DNA of 64,000 bases from Nocardioides yefusunii (GCF_004014875.1 NZ_CP034929.1:1054001-1118000), one strand, 5' to 3'; numbered from the stretch's first letter, positions 34,093 through 44,997 are shown. The notes: a model not told the origin generated them from the letters alone. Numbers and translations: made by a program.

Positions 34093-34144
34093 CCGTCCTG
34101 GGACAAGCGGAGAGACGTCAACGGTGCCGTCTCCGATTCCGTGA

Positions 34145-35554
<1,410 letters not shown>

Positions 35555-35598
35555 TCACCAGCACCACCTGTGCGGCCCGCTGAGGGCTCCGCACCGCA

Positions 35599-35632
35599 CG
35601 AAGGCGCCGTTCCTCCGGGGACGGCGCCTTCG
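35599..35632 (+). terminator. Terminator after gdhA
   Basis: A 15-bp stem (CGAAGGCGCCGT outer arm, one G-T pair) with a 4-base loop, 45 bases after the stop. Confidence 0.9.
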
Positions 35633-35712
35633 GCGTTCTGTGCCCGCCAGGGGGCGTGGGGGAGTCGAGACGGTGCGGGAACAACTGCACGGCGTCGAGC
35701 CTTGAAGCAGAC

Positions 35713-36735
35713 GTGAAGAGAATCGGATTCCTCAACTTCGGTCACTGGAGCGAGGCACCTGGATCGCAGGTGCGCACTGCCCAGGACACGTTGGTGCAGT
35801 CGATCGAGCTCGCCGTGGCCGCCGAGGAGGTGGGCATCGACGGTGCGTACTTCCGTGTCCACCACTTCGCCCGCCAGCTCGCGTCGCCGTTCCCGCTGCT
35901 CGCCGCGATCGGTGCCCGGACCTCGAAGATCGAGATCGGTACCGGCGTGATCGATATGCGCTACGAGAACCCCATGTACATGGCTGAGGACGCTGGAGCT
36001 GCCGACCTGATCTCGGGTGGCCGGCTCCAGCTCGGCATCAGCCGGGGATCACCGGAGCAGGTCATCGACGGCTGGAAGTACTTCGGCTATGCCCCGGCCG
36101 AGGGCGAGAGCGAGGCCGACATGGCTCGCCGTCACACCGGGGTCCTGCTCGAGGTGCTCAAGGGCAAGGGCTTCGCCCAGCCCAACCCGCGCCCGATGTT
36201 CCCCAACCCGCCCGGTCTGCTCCCGTTGGAGCCGCACTCGCCCGGTCTGCGTCAGCGCATCTGGTGGGGTGCGGCCGGCATCGAGACGGCTCGGTGGGCC
36301 GCTGCGCAGGGCATGAACCTGATGAGCTCGACGCTGGTCGCCGACGAGTCCGGGGAGCCGTTCCACGTCCAGCAGCGCAAGCAGATCGAGGCCTACCTCG
36401 AGGAGTGGAACAAGCACGACCACGGCTTCGCCCCGCGGGTCTCGGTGAGCCGTTCGATCATGCCGATCACCACCGACACCGACCGCATGTTCTTCGGTCG
36501 CGATGCCAACTCGCGTGACCAGGTCGGGCAGATCGAGGCGGACCTGCGGGCCGTCTTCGGGCGTTCCTATGCCGGGGAGCCTGACGCGCTCGTCGAGCAA
36601 CTCCAGGACGACGAGGCGATCCAGTTGGCCGACACCGTCCTGCTGACGGTGCCCAACCAACTCGGCGTCGAGTACAACGCACGGCTGCTGAAGACCGTCG
36701 TCGACGACGTCGCGCCCGGTCTCGGCTGGCGCTGA
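35713..36735 (+). CDS. Luciferase-like (LLM class) flavin-dependent monooxygenase
   Basis: 340 residues with the bacterial-luciferase TIM-barrel pattern: RIGFLNFGHW, EEVGIDGAYFRVHHFA, the LLAAIGARTSKIEIGTGVIDMRYENP block and the SGGRLQLGISRGSP loop. It uses reduced flavin supplied by another enzyme; the substrate is unknown. GTG 35713 is chosen because the first beta-strand starts at once; an upstream in-frame ATG at 35656 has no homology-like sequence. Only a weak GAAG precedes the start. Confidence 0.88.
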   Translation: MKRIGFLNFGHWSEAPGSQVRTAQDTLVQSIELAVAAEEVGIDGAYFRVHHFARQLASPFPLLAAIGARTSKIEIGTGVIDMRYENPMYMAEDAGAADLISGGRLQLGISRGSPEQVIDGWKYFGYAPAEGESEADMARRHTGVLLEVLKGKGFAQPNPRPMFPNPPGLLPLEPHSPGLRQRIWWGAAGIETARWAAAQGMNLMSSTLVADESGEPFHVQQRKQIEAYLEEWNKHDHGFAPRVSVSRSIMPITTDTDRMFFGRDANSRDQVGQIEADLRAVFGRSYAGEPDALVEQLQDDEAIQLADTVLLTVPNQLGVEYNARLLKTVVDDVAPGLGWR

Positions 36736-36754
36736 CTCGAGGCCTCGGCCGCTC

Positions 36755-36812
36755 AGGAATGTGCGGAATATGTCGTCGGCACGCTGCTGAACGAAATCTT
36801 CCGCACATTCTT
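36755..36812. repeat. Long inverted repeat between LLM and DUF1254 genes
   Basis: The arms AGGAATGTGCGGAA (36755-36768) and TTCCGCACATTCTT (36799-36812) pair over 14 bases (one G-T) around a 30-base centre. It is AT-richer than its surroundings and lies 19 bases after the LLM stop. It could be a terminator, a regulator site or a REP-like element. Confidence 0.65.
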
Positions 36813-36928
36813 CGCCACCTCATCTCCGGAGGGCGGTTCCGGCCCTGCATCGGAGCCCCCGACGCCCTGTGCTCCGTACGTTGCGGGGACGGCTGGTCGT
36901 CGGTGACCGCCCGAGGTGAGGAGAGAGC

Positions 36929-38236
36929 GTGTCGGTGTTGTGGAGCGACCTGCGGACACTAGCCCGCGAGGCGTACGTCTACCTGTACCCGTTGGTGACG
37001 ATGGAGATCTCGCGGAGGCAGGCGACCTGCCTGCCGGCGGACTCCAAGCCGGGGTTCGGCCCACCCAACGGGTTCCGGCACCTGCGGACCTTCCCGCCCG
37101 CCGATTTCAGGGCCGTGGTGCGGCCCAACTTCGACACCCTCTACGCGAACGCCTGGCTCGACCTCACCGAGGGCCCGGTCCTGTTGCACGCTCCCGACAC
37201 CGACGACCGTTACTACATGCTGCCGATGCTGGACATGTGGACCGACGTCTTCGCCACCGTCGGCAAGCGAACCACCGGCACGGGGGAGCAGGACCACGTC
37301 GTCGTCGGTCCGGGGTGGACCGGTGAACTACCTGAGGGCGTGCCCGTGATCCATGCACCCACGCCGTATGCATGGATCATCGGCCGGATCCAGACCAACG
37401 GTCCCGCCGACTATCCGGCCGTGACTGCGCTCCAGGACCGATTCTCCCTCGAACCCGTCGGTGGTCCCCGCGAGTACCCCGTCGACGCGACGTTCGAGCC
37501 GGAGGTGGAGGCACTGACACATGCCAACGCGCTCTCGGCGATCGACTTCTTCAGCCTCGCCGCAGAGACCTTGAAGCGCGTCCCGCCGCATGCAACGGAC
37601 TTCTCGGTGCTGGCCCGGATCGCACAGATGGGAATCGTCCCTGGACGCTCCTTCGACGCCACCGGTTTCGGGCCCGATGAGCTCTCCGCACTGCAGACAG
37701 GGGCGACGGAGGGACTGCAGCAGATGATCGCTGACGTTCCGCGTCTCGGCACCGAACGCAACGGCTGGACCAACTTCTCCGACACCATCGGCGTCTACGG
37801 CAACGACTACCGGTCCCGGGCCGGCGTCACGCTCGCAGGTCTCGGCGCCAACCCGATGGACGACGCGATCTACCCGTTGCTGGTCGCCGACGCCGACGGC
37901 GAGCCGATCGTGGGGGAGCGCGACTACGTCCTGCACTTCGACGCCGATGCGCTCCCGCCGGTGGCGGCGTTCTGGTCGGTGACGATGTACGACGAAGAAG
38001 GATTCCAGGTGGGGAACGAACTCGACCGGTTCGCCCTCGGCGACCGCGACCCGTTGACGTACAACGCCGACGGATCCCTCGACATCTGGATCAGCCACAC
38101 GAACCCCGGCGCGGAGAAGGAATCCAACTGGTTGCCCGCTCCCACCGGGCCGCTCGGGATCAACCTGCGCCTCTACGCACCCCACAGCGACGCCGTCACC
38201 GGACGGTGGTGGCCGCCGGCCGTGCGTCGAACCTGA
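36929..38236 (+). CDS. DUF1254/DUF1214 domain protein
   Basis: 435 residues. The N-terminal DUF1254 part has EAYVYLYPLVTMEISRRQA, RPNFDTLYANAWLDL and the YYMLPMLDMWTDVF block; the C-terminal DUF1214 part has FWSVTMYDEEGFQV, RDPLTYNADGSLDIWI and NWLPAPTGPLGINLRLY. No signal peptide is present, unlike many proteobacterial members. The biochemical role of the family is undefined. GTG 36929 follows a GAGGTGAGGAGAG purine run serving as ribosome-binding site. Confidence 0.9.
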   Translation: MSVLWSDLRTLAREAYVYLYPLVTMEISRRQATCLPADSKPGFGPPNGFRHLRTFPPADFRAVVRPNFDTLYANAWLDLTEGPVLLHAPDTDDRYYMLPMLDMWTDVFATVGKRTTGTGEQDHVVVGPGWTGELPEGVPVIHAPTPYAWIIGRIQTNGPADYPAVTALQDRFSLEPVGGPREYPVDATFEPEVEALTHANALSAIDFFSLAAETLKRVPPHATDFSVLARIAQMGIVPGRSFDATGFGPDELSALQTGATEGLQQMIADVPRLGTERNGWTNFSDTIGVYGNDYRSRAGVTLAGLGANPMDDAIYPLLVADADGEPIVGERDYVLHFDADALPPVAAFWSVTMYDEEGFQVGNELDRFALGDRDPLTYNADGSLDIWISHTNPGAEKESNWLPAPTGPLGINLRLYAPHSDAVTGRWWPPAVRRT

Positions 38237-38254
38237 GACCGCCGGAGAATGGCA

Positions 38255-38288
38255 CAGGGCCCCGACACCGTGCGGTGTCGGGGCCCTG
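38255..38288. terminator. Bidirectional terminator between DUF1254 and DUF6104 genes
   Basis: A near-perfect palindrome of two 16-base arms (CAGGGCCCCGACACCG and complement) closing on a GTGC loop, placed between converging genes. Confidence 0.92.
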
Positions 38289-38302
38289 ATGCGACTCCGT
38301 GC

Positions 38303-38479
38303 TCAGTCCTCCGGGTCGTCCTCGCGCGCCAGCCAGGTGGCCAGACGCTCGACGGCGACCTCGAACTCAGGGTGAATGTCGGTGAACTCCTGGAGACGGT
38401 CGGCGAGCCACGCGAGCGTGACTTCCTCGTCACCCCGACGCTTCTCGAGTTCCTCGATGCCGCGATCGGTGTAGTACAT
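38303..38479 (-). CDS. DUF6104 family small protein
   Basis: 58 residues, MYYTDRGIEELEKRRGDEEV at the N-terminus, then a helical WLADRLQEF segment and an acidic tail. This is the short actinobacterial DUF6104 family, usually found beside kgd. AAGGACG lies just upstream of ATG 38479. The frame stays open upstream into the kgd gene, but that part is not conserved-looking. It begins 32 bases after the kgd stop, so it is probably the second gene of that operon. Function unknown. Confidence 0.85.
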   Translation of the reverse strand: MYYTDRGIEELEKRRGDEEVTLAWLADRLQEFTDIHPEFEVAVERLATWLAREDDPED

Positions 38480-38511
38480 CAGACGTCCTTCCTGTGGATC
38501 TGTCGTGCGTG

Positions 38512-41500
38512 TCAGGCGTTGTGAGCAGCGAAAGCCTGGTCCATGAGGACCTTCTGCTCGGCCACGTGACGCTTCAGGGTGCCGACGGACGGCGACGACG
38601 AAGCGGCACGGGTGACCGGCTCGACCTCGACACCGAGCTCGGACCAGACGTTGAGGGCGAAGTGGGGCCACGGGCCCATGTTCTTCGGCTCGTCCTGGAC
38701 CCAGCGAACGGTCTTGAGGTTCGGGTACTTCGCGAGCTCGGCCTTGATGAGCTCGGTCGGCTCCGGGTAGAGCTGCTCGGCGCGACCGATGGCGAAGGTC
38801 TCGCCGTTCTCACGCTTGGTGCGCTCGACGACCAGGTCCCAGGTGACGCGACCCGAGCACAGCAGCAGGGTCTCGACCTTGCTGGCGTCGGCGGCGTCGT
38901 CACCGATGAACGGACGGAAGGTACCGGTGGTGAAGTCCTCCGGCTGCGAAGCAGCCTCCTTGCGCTTCAGCATCGACTTCGGCGCGAAGATCACCAGCGG
39001 GCGGTGCTCGTCGCCGAGAGCGTGCTGACGCAGCAGGTGGAAGTGCGAGGCCGGGGTCGAGGGCTGAGCCACGACCATGGCGTCGTCACCGGCAAGCTGC
39101 AGGAAGCGCTCGATGCGGGCGGAGGAGTGGTCCGGTCCCTGACCCTCGTAGCCGTGCGGCAGGAGGAGGACGACGCCGGACTGCTGACGCCACTTGGTCT
39201 GCGACGAGGAGATGAACTCGTCGATGACGGTCTGGGCGCCGTTGACGAAGTCACCGAACTGGGCCTCCCACAGGACGAGAGCGTCCGGGCGGGCGACGGA
39301 GTAACCGTACTCGAAGCCGAGGGCGGCGTACTCGCTCAGGAGGGAGTCGTAGACGTAGAACTTCGCCTGGTCGTCGCTGAGGGTGGTCAGCGGCGTCCAC
39401 TCGTCGGCGTTCTTCCGGTCGATCAGGGTGGCGAAACGCTGCACGAAGGTGCCGCGACGCGAGTCCTGACCGGCGAGACGCACGGGTCGCCCCTCCATGA
39501 GGAGCGAACCGAAGGCGAGGATCTCACCGGTTCCCCAGTCGATGGGGCCCTCGAGGATGGCCTTGGCGCGGCGGTCCAGCTGCGGCTTGACCTTCTGGTG
39601 GACGGTGAAGCCCTCCGGCGGGGTCGAGTACGCCTCGGAGATGCGCTGCATGACGGCCGGGGTGGTGGCGGTCGCGGCGTTGGAGACCGACTTCTCCGGG
39701 TAGTCCGGGACGGTGGTCCACTCCGACGGCTGCGAGGTGGCCTCGCGAACCTCGGTGAAGACGCGCTCCAGCTGCTGCTGGTAGTTGCGCAGGACCTCCT
39801 CGGCCTCCTCGACCGTGATGTCGCCACGGCCGATGAGGGACTCGGTGTACAGCTTGCGCACGGAGCGCTTCTGCTCGATGAGGTCGTACATGAGGGGCTG
39901 GGTGTACGACGGGTCGTCACCCTCGTTGTGGCCACGGCGGCGGTAGCAGACGAGGTCGATGACGACGTCCTTGTTGAACCGCTGACGGAACTCGAACGCC
40001 AGGCGGGCCACGCGGATGCAGGCCTCCGGGTCGTCGCCGTTCACGTGGAAGACCGGAGCCTGGACCATGCGGGCCACGTCGGTGCAGTACAGCGACGAGC
40101 GCGAGGAACCGGGGGAGGTGGTGAAACCGACCTGGTTGTTCACGACGACGTGGACGGTACCGCCGGTGCGGTATCCACGCAGCTGCGACAGGTTCAGGGT
40201 CTCGGCCACGACACCCTGACCGGCGAACGCGGCGTCACCGTGGATGAGGACCGGGAGGACCGGGTAGAACTCGGAGCCACGGTCGAGGACGTCCTGCTTC
40301 GCGCGGGCGATGCCCTCGAGAACCGGGTCGACAGCCTCGAGGTGCGACGGGTTCGCGGCGACGGAGACGTTGATCTTGTCGCCGGAGCCGGCGACGAACT
40401 CGCCCTCGGCACCGAGGTGGTACTTGACGTCGCCCGAGCCCTGGACGGTGCGCGGGTCGATGTTGCCCTCGAACTCGCGGAAGATCTGCGAGTACGACTT
40501 GCCGACGATGTTGGCAAGGACGTTCAGGCGACCACGGTGGGCCATACCGATCGCGACCTCGGAGAGGGACGCCTCAGCAGCGGCCTCGCAGATCTCGTCG
40601 ACGAGCGGGATGGTGGTCTCGCCACCCTCGAGGGAGAAGCGCTTCTGGCCGACGAACTTCGTCTGCAGGAAGGTCTCGAACGCCTCGGCCTGGTTCAGCT
40701 TGAGCAGGATGCGCAGCTGCTCCTCGCGCGGGGTCTTCTCCATCGGCACCTCGAGGCGCTCCTGGATCCAACGACGCTGCTCGGGGTCCATGATGTGCAT
40801 GTACTCGACGCCGATGGAACGGCAGTAGGAGTCGCGCAGGATGCCGAGGATGTCGCGCAGCTTCATGAAGCGGCGGTCCGAGGGACCGAACTTGCCCGTG
40901 GCGAACTCGCGGTCGAGGTCCCACAGCGTGAGGCCGTGGTTCTCGATCTCGAGGTCGGGGTGGGTGCGCTGCTGGTACTCGAGCGGGTCGGTGTCGGCCA
41001 TCAGGTGACCGCGCACGCGGTAGGCGTGGATCAGCTCGAGGACGCGGGCCTGCTTGGAGATGTCCTCGTCGTGCGAGACCGCGATGTCGTTGTTCCAGCG
41101 GATGGGCTGGTACGGGATGCGCAGCGACGCGAAGATCTCGTCGTAGAAGCCGTCCTGGCCCTGCAGCAGCTGGTGCACGCGACGCAGGAACTCGCCCGAC
41201 TGGGCACCCTGGATGACGCGGTGGTCGTAGGTCGAGGTGATCGTCATGATCTTGCTGACCGCGTTGCGGGTCAGGGTGTCCTCGGAAGCGCCCTGGAACT
41301 CCGGCGGGTACTCCATGGAGCCGACGCCGAAGATGGCGGCCTGGCCCTTCATGAGACGCGGGACGGAGTGCGAGGTGCCCAGACCGCCGACGTTGGTCAG
41401 CGAGATGGTGGTGCCCGCGTAGTCGTCCATGCCCAGCTTGTTGTCGCGGGCCTTCTTGACGATCTCCTCGTAGGCGGTCCAGAAGCCGGCGAAGTCCATG

Positions 41501-42174
41501 GACTCCGTGGCCTTGATGGACGGGGCCACGAGCTGGCGGGTGCCGTCAGCCTTGGTCTGGTCGATGGCCAGACCGAAGTTGACGTGCGCCGGGGTGACGA
41601 GGGTCGGCTTGCCGTTGACCTCGTCGTAGGTGTTGTTCATCGCCGGGAACTCACGGACGGCGCGGATGATCGCGTATCCGATGAGGTGGGTGAAGGACAC
41701 CTTGCCGCCGCGGGCGCGCTTGAGGTGGTTGTTGATGACCGTGCGGTTGTCCCACAGCAGCTTCACCGGAACGTTGCGGACCGAGGTGGCGGTCGGCACG
41801 GACAGGGAGATGTCCATGTTCTTCGCGGTGGCGGCGGGGATGCCGCGCAGCGTGGTGTAGGTCGGCTCGGCGCTGGCCTCTGCCTTCGCGGCAGGAGCGG
41901 GGTCCTTGGCGACGGAGGTCGCGCCGGCACCACGGGCGGGCTCGGCGGCGACAGCAGCGGGGCGGGGGGTGGCCACCGGAGCGGGGTTCGTCTTCGCGAC
42001 CGGAGCGGCAGGGGCGGGGAGACCCGCCGCGTCACGCTCACGGAAGTACGTGGCCCAGGCCTCGTCGATGCTCGTGGGGTCCTGCTTGAACTGCTTGTAC
42101 ATGTCGTGCACGAGCTGAGCGTTCTCGCCGAACTCGTCAGGACCGGTCTGGTTGGTGCTGGGGGACTGCGGCAC
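38512..42174 (-). CDS. kgd: Multifunctional 2-oxoglutarate decarboxylase/dehydrogenase (Kgd/OdhA)
   Basis: 1220 residues, the actinobacterial fusion of an E2-type acyltransferase with a thiamine-diphosphate E1. An N-terminal Ala/Pro-rich linker follows a short helical start (ENAQLVHDMYKQFKQDP). The E2-like core (about 95-340) ends in the catalytic DHRVIQG with His318. The E1 part (about 350-1220) contains MAHRGRLNVLAN, the ThDP-binding HGDAAFAGQGVVAET, VNNQVGFTT and SHFHLLRQ. It serves the TCA cycle and is typically inhibited by an FHA protein (GarA/OdhI), which is not in this window. The start is GTG 42174 with GAAGAGG upstream. Confidence 0.96.
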   Translation of the reverse strand: MPQSPSTNQTGPDEFGENAQLVHDMYKQFKQDPTSIDEAWATYFRERDAAGLPAPAAPVAKTNPAPVATPRPAAVAAEPARGAGATSVAKDPAPAAKAEASAEPTYTTLRGIPAATAKNMDISLSVPTATSVRNVPVKLLWDNRTVINNHLKRARGGKVSFTHLIGYAIIRAVREFPAMNNTYDEVNGKPTLVTPAHVNFGLAIDQTKADGTRQLVAPSIKATESMDFAGFWTAYEEIVKKARDNKLGMDDYAGTTISLTNVGGLGTSHSVPRLMKGQAAIFGVGSMEYPPEFQGASEDTLTRNAVSKIMTITSTYDHRVIQGAQSGEFLRRVHQLLQGQDGFYDEIFASLRIPYQPIRWNNDIAVSHDEDISKQARVLELIHAYRVRGHLMADTDPLEYQQRTHPDLEIENHGLTLWDLDREFATGKFGPSDRRFMKLRDILGILRDSYCRSIGVEYMHIMDPEQRRWIQERLEVPMEKTPREEQLRILLKLNQAEAFETFLQTKFVGQKRFSLEGGETTIPLVDEICEAAAEASLSEVAIGMAHRGRLNVLANIVGKSYSQIFREFEGNIDPRTVQGSGDVKYHLGAEGEFVAGSGDKINVSVAANPSHLEAVDPVLEGIARAKQDVLDRGSEFYPVLPVLIHGDAAFAGQGVVAETLNLSQLRGYRTGGTVHVVVNNQVGFTTSPGSSRSSLYCTDVARMVQAPVFHVNGDDPEACIRVARLAFEFRQRFNKDVVIDLVCYRRRGHNEGDDPSYTQPLMYDLIEQKRSVRKLYTESLIGRGDITVEEAEEVLRNYQQQLERVFTEVREATSQPSEWTTVPDYPEKSVSNAATATTPAVMQRISEAYSTPPEGFTVHQKVKPQLDRRAKAILEGPIDWGTGEILAFGSLLMEGRPVRLAGQDSRRGTFVQRFATLIDRKNADEWTPLTTLSDDQAKFYVYDSLLSEYAALGFEYGYSVARPDALVLWEAQFGDFVNGAQTVIDEFISSSQTKWRQQSGVVLLLPHGYEGQGPDHSSARIERFLQLAGDDAMVVAQPSTPASHFHLLRQHALGDEHRPLVIFAPKSMLKRKEAASQPEDFTTGTFRPFIGDDAADASKVETLLLCSGRVTWDLVVERTKRENGETFAIGRAEQLYPEPTELIKAELAKYPNLKTVRWVQDEPKNMGPWPHFALNVWSELGVEVEPVTRAASSSPSVGTLKRHVAEQKVLMDQAFAAHNA

Positions 42175-42414
42175 GGCTTGGTTCGCCTCTTCCGGGGTAT
42201 GCGCGCTGGAAACTGAAAGGAGTCGCGGTCAAGGCTAGTCCCCCCGTCCTTCAAATGCAGGGGCGAGGTCGGACTTTGGGGCACTCTGTGGTGAGTCACA
42301 CGTGGTCAGGGACGCGCCCCCGGTGCAATCTGCACTGTGGGACGTGCCCTCGACCACGTTCACGCCACAACGAAGGCCGCCCTGGCGGTCACCCCCGACG
42401 ACGCAGGAGGCCCG

Positions 42415-43047
42415 GTGCCCAGAAACGTCTCGCGCCGCCGACGGTGCGCGCTCGTCACGTCGTTCCTGGCGCTGGTGCCGGTGACGGTGGCTGCGGTGGC
42501 GGGCTGTTCGGCCGGGAGTGAGCCACGGGTGGGGGAGGTGAGCACGTCGAGCCTCGCCGCTCCGACGCAGGCCACCGAACCGGTCGACGTCGCCCTGCAG
42601 GTGCGTGTCGGCAAGCTCGAGGGCTACCTCCCCGCTGCGCGTCAGGAATCGGTGGTCGCCGAGGTCGGTGCAGTGGCGGACGGTTGGATCGAGCAGGCGT
42701 GGGTGGCGGGGCCGTGGCCGCGGACCGTTTCCGACGTCTGGGGTGCGTTCACTCCCGAGGCGGCACGCAGCGCTGAGGCAGACGCCTCGGCGACCAGCGC
42801 AGCCGGTCATGCTGAACGAGTGAGCGCGGTCCGGGTGGCGCGTCGTGACGTCACGGTCGATCTCCTCGCCCAGCAGGGGAGTCCGCTCGGGGCGACCGCC
42901 CGGGTCGCGTTGTCGTTCGACGTCACTCCGACGACGGTGGACGACGGCAGCACCCGCAAGGTGGCGCTGCGTGGACGCGTGATGCTGACCCCGACCGCGG
43001 GCGGCTGGAAGATCTTCGGACACGACCTGGTGCGAGGTGGCTGGTGA
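42415..43047 (+). CDS. Predicted lipoprotein, function unknown
   Basis: 210 residues. The basic N-terminus (NVSRRRRCALVTSFLALVPV) and a lipobox-like AVAGC near residue 34 predict lipid anchoring and an extracytoplasmic domain. The remainder alternates helix and strand and ends in a typical beta-rich module (KVALRGRVMLTPTAGGWKIFGHDL), reminiscent of NTF2-like or Mce-associated folds, without a secure family. AGGAGG lies 5 bases ahead of GTG 42415. The stop overlaps the LCP gene start by four bases, so both act together at the envelope. Confidence 0.8.
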   Translation: MPRNVSRRRRCALVTSFLALVPVTVAAVAGCSAGSEPRVGEVSTSSLAAPTQATEPVDVALQVRVGKLEGYLPAARQESVVAEVGAVADGWIEQAWVAGPWPRTVSDVWGAFTPEAARSAEADASATSAAGHAERVSAVRVARRDVTVDLLAQQGSPLGATARVALSFDVTPTTVDDGSTRKVALRGRVMLTPTAGGWKIFGHDLVRGGW

Positions 43048-43970
43048 AGGCACGTGAAGCACGCCGCCGACGCCTGCGCGCCGGACTACGGGCGACGAGC
43101 CTCGCGCTCGTCCTGGGCGTGACCGCGTTGGTCGTTCCCGACGCGCAGCAGGCACCGACCGAGGCGGTGCTGGTGGCCGTCGACCGTTCCCAGGCGGTGG
43201 ACCTCACCCCGGACGTCATCTGGATCGCCGCGATCGGGTCGGACGCGCGTCCGTGGGAGGACATGACCGCCACGCGCGGTGACGCCCTGCAACTGGTCGG
43301 TCTCAACACGAAGACCGGGTCTGCTGTGGCGTTCGGCATCCCTCGTGACTCCTGGGTGCAGGTCCCCGGTGCGGGGCAGCGTCGGATCAACGACGCGATG
43401 ACCGTGGGCGGGCCGCAACTGCAGGCCTCGGTGATGGGGGACCTGCTGGGGATCGAGCCCGACTACGTCGTCGTGACCCGTTTCGAGGGATTCGAGCAGA
43501 TGCTCGGCGCGGTGGGGCGGATCACCGTCGACAACCCCTACGCCTTCTCCGATCCTCACCTGCGCCCCGAGGGCTACGCGGCAGGAAAGATAGAACTGGG
43601 GCGCTACGGCGCCATGAACTACGCCCGGATCCGCAAGGGACTCCGCGACGGCGACTTCGGACGTTCGGCAAACCAGCAGCGAGTGATGCGCGGGATCCAC
43701 GCCGCGATCGTGGAGAAGCGTCGCCGCCCCGGTTTCATCGAGCGCGGCGCGTTCGCGGTGCTCAAGCACACCTCCACCGACGTGCCTGCGACGGAGATCT
43801 TCCGGATCGCCCAGGCGGTCGCACAGGTGGACGCCGCGAAGATCACCACGTGCGTCGTTCCCGGGACGGCGGGGTTCGCGGGCCCGGCGAGCGTGGTCTT
43901 CCCTGACACCGCCACGGCCCGACGCTGGGGTGCCGCTGCTGGGCAGGACGCGTCGTTGGCCAACTGCTGA
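43044..43970 (+). CDS. LytR-CpsA-Psr (LCP) family glycopolymer transferase
   Basis: 308 residues. A basic start and one membrane segment (about 14-32) place the domain outside. LCP motifs: IAAIGSDARP, RGDALQLVGLN, FGIPRDSWV, RINDAMT, RFEGFEQML, and the Arg-rich pocket YARIRKGLRDGDFGRSANQQ. The family moves undecaprenyl-linked glycopolymers onto peptidoglycan or arabinogalactan-like acceptors. The usual pattern of this pocket is D-F-x-R-x-x-R-Q; here GDFGRSANQQ lacks the second Arg. It is translationally coupled to the lipoprotein. Confidence 0.88.
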   Translation: MKAREARRRRLRAGLRATSLALVLGVTALVVPDAQQAPTEAVLVAVDRSQAVDLTPDVIWIAAIGSDARPWEDMTATRGDALQLVGLNTKTGSAVAFGIPRDSWVQVPGAGQRRINDAMTVGGPQLQASVMGDLLGIEPDYVVVTRFEGFEQMLGAVGRITVDNPYAFSDPHLRPEGYAAGKIELGRYGAMNYARIRKGLRDGDFGRSANQQRVMRGIHAAIVEKRRRPGFIERGAFAVLKHTSTDVPATEIFRIAQAVAQVDAAKITTCVVPGTAGFAGPASVVFPDTATARRWGAAAGQDASLANC

Positions 43971-44045
43971 GCACGACGGCGGACGTCGGCGCCGCAGTCC
44001 GCTCATCGGGTACCGGTCGTGCACAGTCCGCCCACAAGGTTGAAT

Positions 44046-44963
44046 GTGTCCGTGTTCACTTTCATCGTCGGAGCCGCAGTGCTCCTCATCGGTCTCTTCG
44101 TCGGTCTGGCCTCGTCGGGCGCGACCCGTCTGCTCGCCTTCGTGGCAGCCCTCGTCGTGGGCGGGTTCATGGTCGGTTCGTCCTGCTTCACCGTGATCCA
44201 GGCCAAGAACGTCGGTGTGCTCACCTCCTTCGGCAAGCCGGTCGCCTCGCTCGACGCCGGTTTCCACTGGAAGGCGCCGTGGCAGAAGGTGACCGAGCTC
44301 GACGGCACGAAGATCACCAACAAGTACGAGGGTGAGGGCGCCATCGAGGTCCGCATCGGTGACGGCACGACCGCCCAGGTCGAGACCGCCATCCGCTGGT
44401 CGATCGTGGGGGACAAGGCCGACCAGATCTACGCCGACTACCGCAGCGACGACGTCAACGAGACGGTGCGCGAGTCCCTGGTGGAGACGGTCTACAAGAA
44501 CGCGATCAACCAGGTGCTGGGTTCCTACAACCCCACCGAGGGCATCCAGGCCGTCGACCCGACGAAGGCGTCGATGGTCAACTTCACCCCCGACCTCGAC
44601 GCACTGTCCAAGCAGGTCACCGACTCGATGCGGGCCCGCGTCGCGGAGTCCGGCGGCTACGTCGGCGTCGAGTTCGCCACCATCTCCCAGGTGAAGCTGT
44701 CGGAGACCACCCAGAAGAAGATCAACGAGTTCCAGGCCGAGATCGCTCGCACCCAGGTCGCGCTGCAGGCCGAGCAGACCAACGCCGCCCAGGCCCGCGC
44801 GAACAAGGCGCTGTCGGCGTCGATCTCGAAGGACCCCAACATCCTCGTCTCCCGCTGCTTCGACACCTTCGACAAGATGGTCGAGGCAGCCCAGCCGGTG
44901 CCCGCTGGCGGCATCAACTGCTGGCCGGGCGAGAAGGCCGACCTGATCCTGACGGGTCGCTGA
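44046..44963 (+). CDS. SPFH/prohibitin-domain membrane protein
   Basis: 305 residues. Two hydrophobic stretches at the N-terminus (about 3-23 and 29-52) are followed by an SPFH domain (NVGVLTSFGKPVASLDAGFHWKAPW, GTTAQVETAIRWSI) and a coiled-coil with KKINEFQAEIARTQVALQAEQT. Such proteins scaffold membrane microdomains. The C-terminal Cys in SRCFDTF and the NCWPGEKADLIL tail recall a group also seen in phage-like contexts, but no phage genes are near. GTG 44046 has AAGG 6 bases upstream; GTG 44019 is an alternative. Confidence 0.85.
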   Translation: MSVFTFIVGAAVLLIGLFVGLASSGATRLLAFVAALVVGGFMVGSSCFTVIQAKNVGVLTSFGKPVASLDAGFHWKAPWQKVTELDGTKITNKYEGEGAIEVRIGDGTTAQVETAIRWSIVGDKADQIYADYRSDDVNETVRESLVETVYKNAINQVLGSYNPTEGIQAVDPTKASMVNFTPDLDALSKQVTDSMRARVAESGGYVGVEFATISQVKLSETTQKKINEFQAEIARTQVALQAEQTNAAQARANKALSASISKDPNILVSRCFDTFDKMVEAAQPVPAGGINCWPGEKADLILTGR

Positions 44964-44997
44964 TCCCTCGCTGCAGCTTCACCTCTGCTTCGCCTCC

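Noticed and set aside
38494..42216. A 1240-codon open frame on the plus strand opposite kgd
   Set aside because: It is the antisense shadow of kgd, created by strong third-position GC bias. The minus-strand protein has all E2 and E1 motifs; the plus-strand translation is low-complexity Val/Asp/Arg/Gly with no motif.
44046..44963. Phage-derived SPFH protein
   Set aside because: The C-terminal pattern recalls phage-like relatives, but flanking genes are chromosomal envelope genes and no phage structural gene is present.
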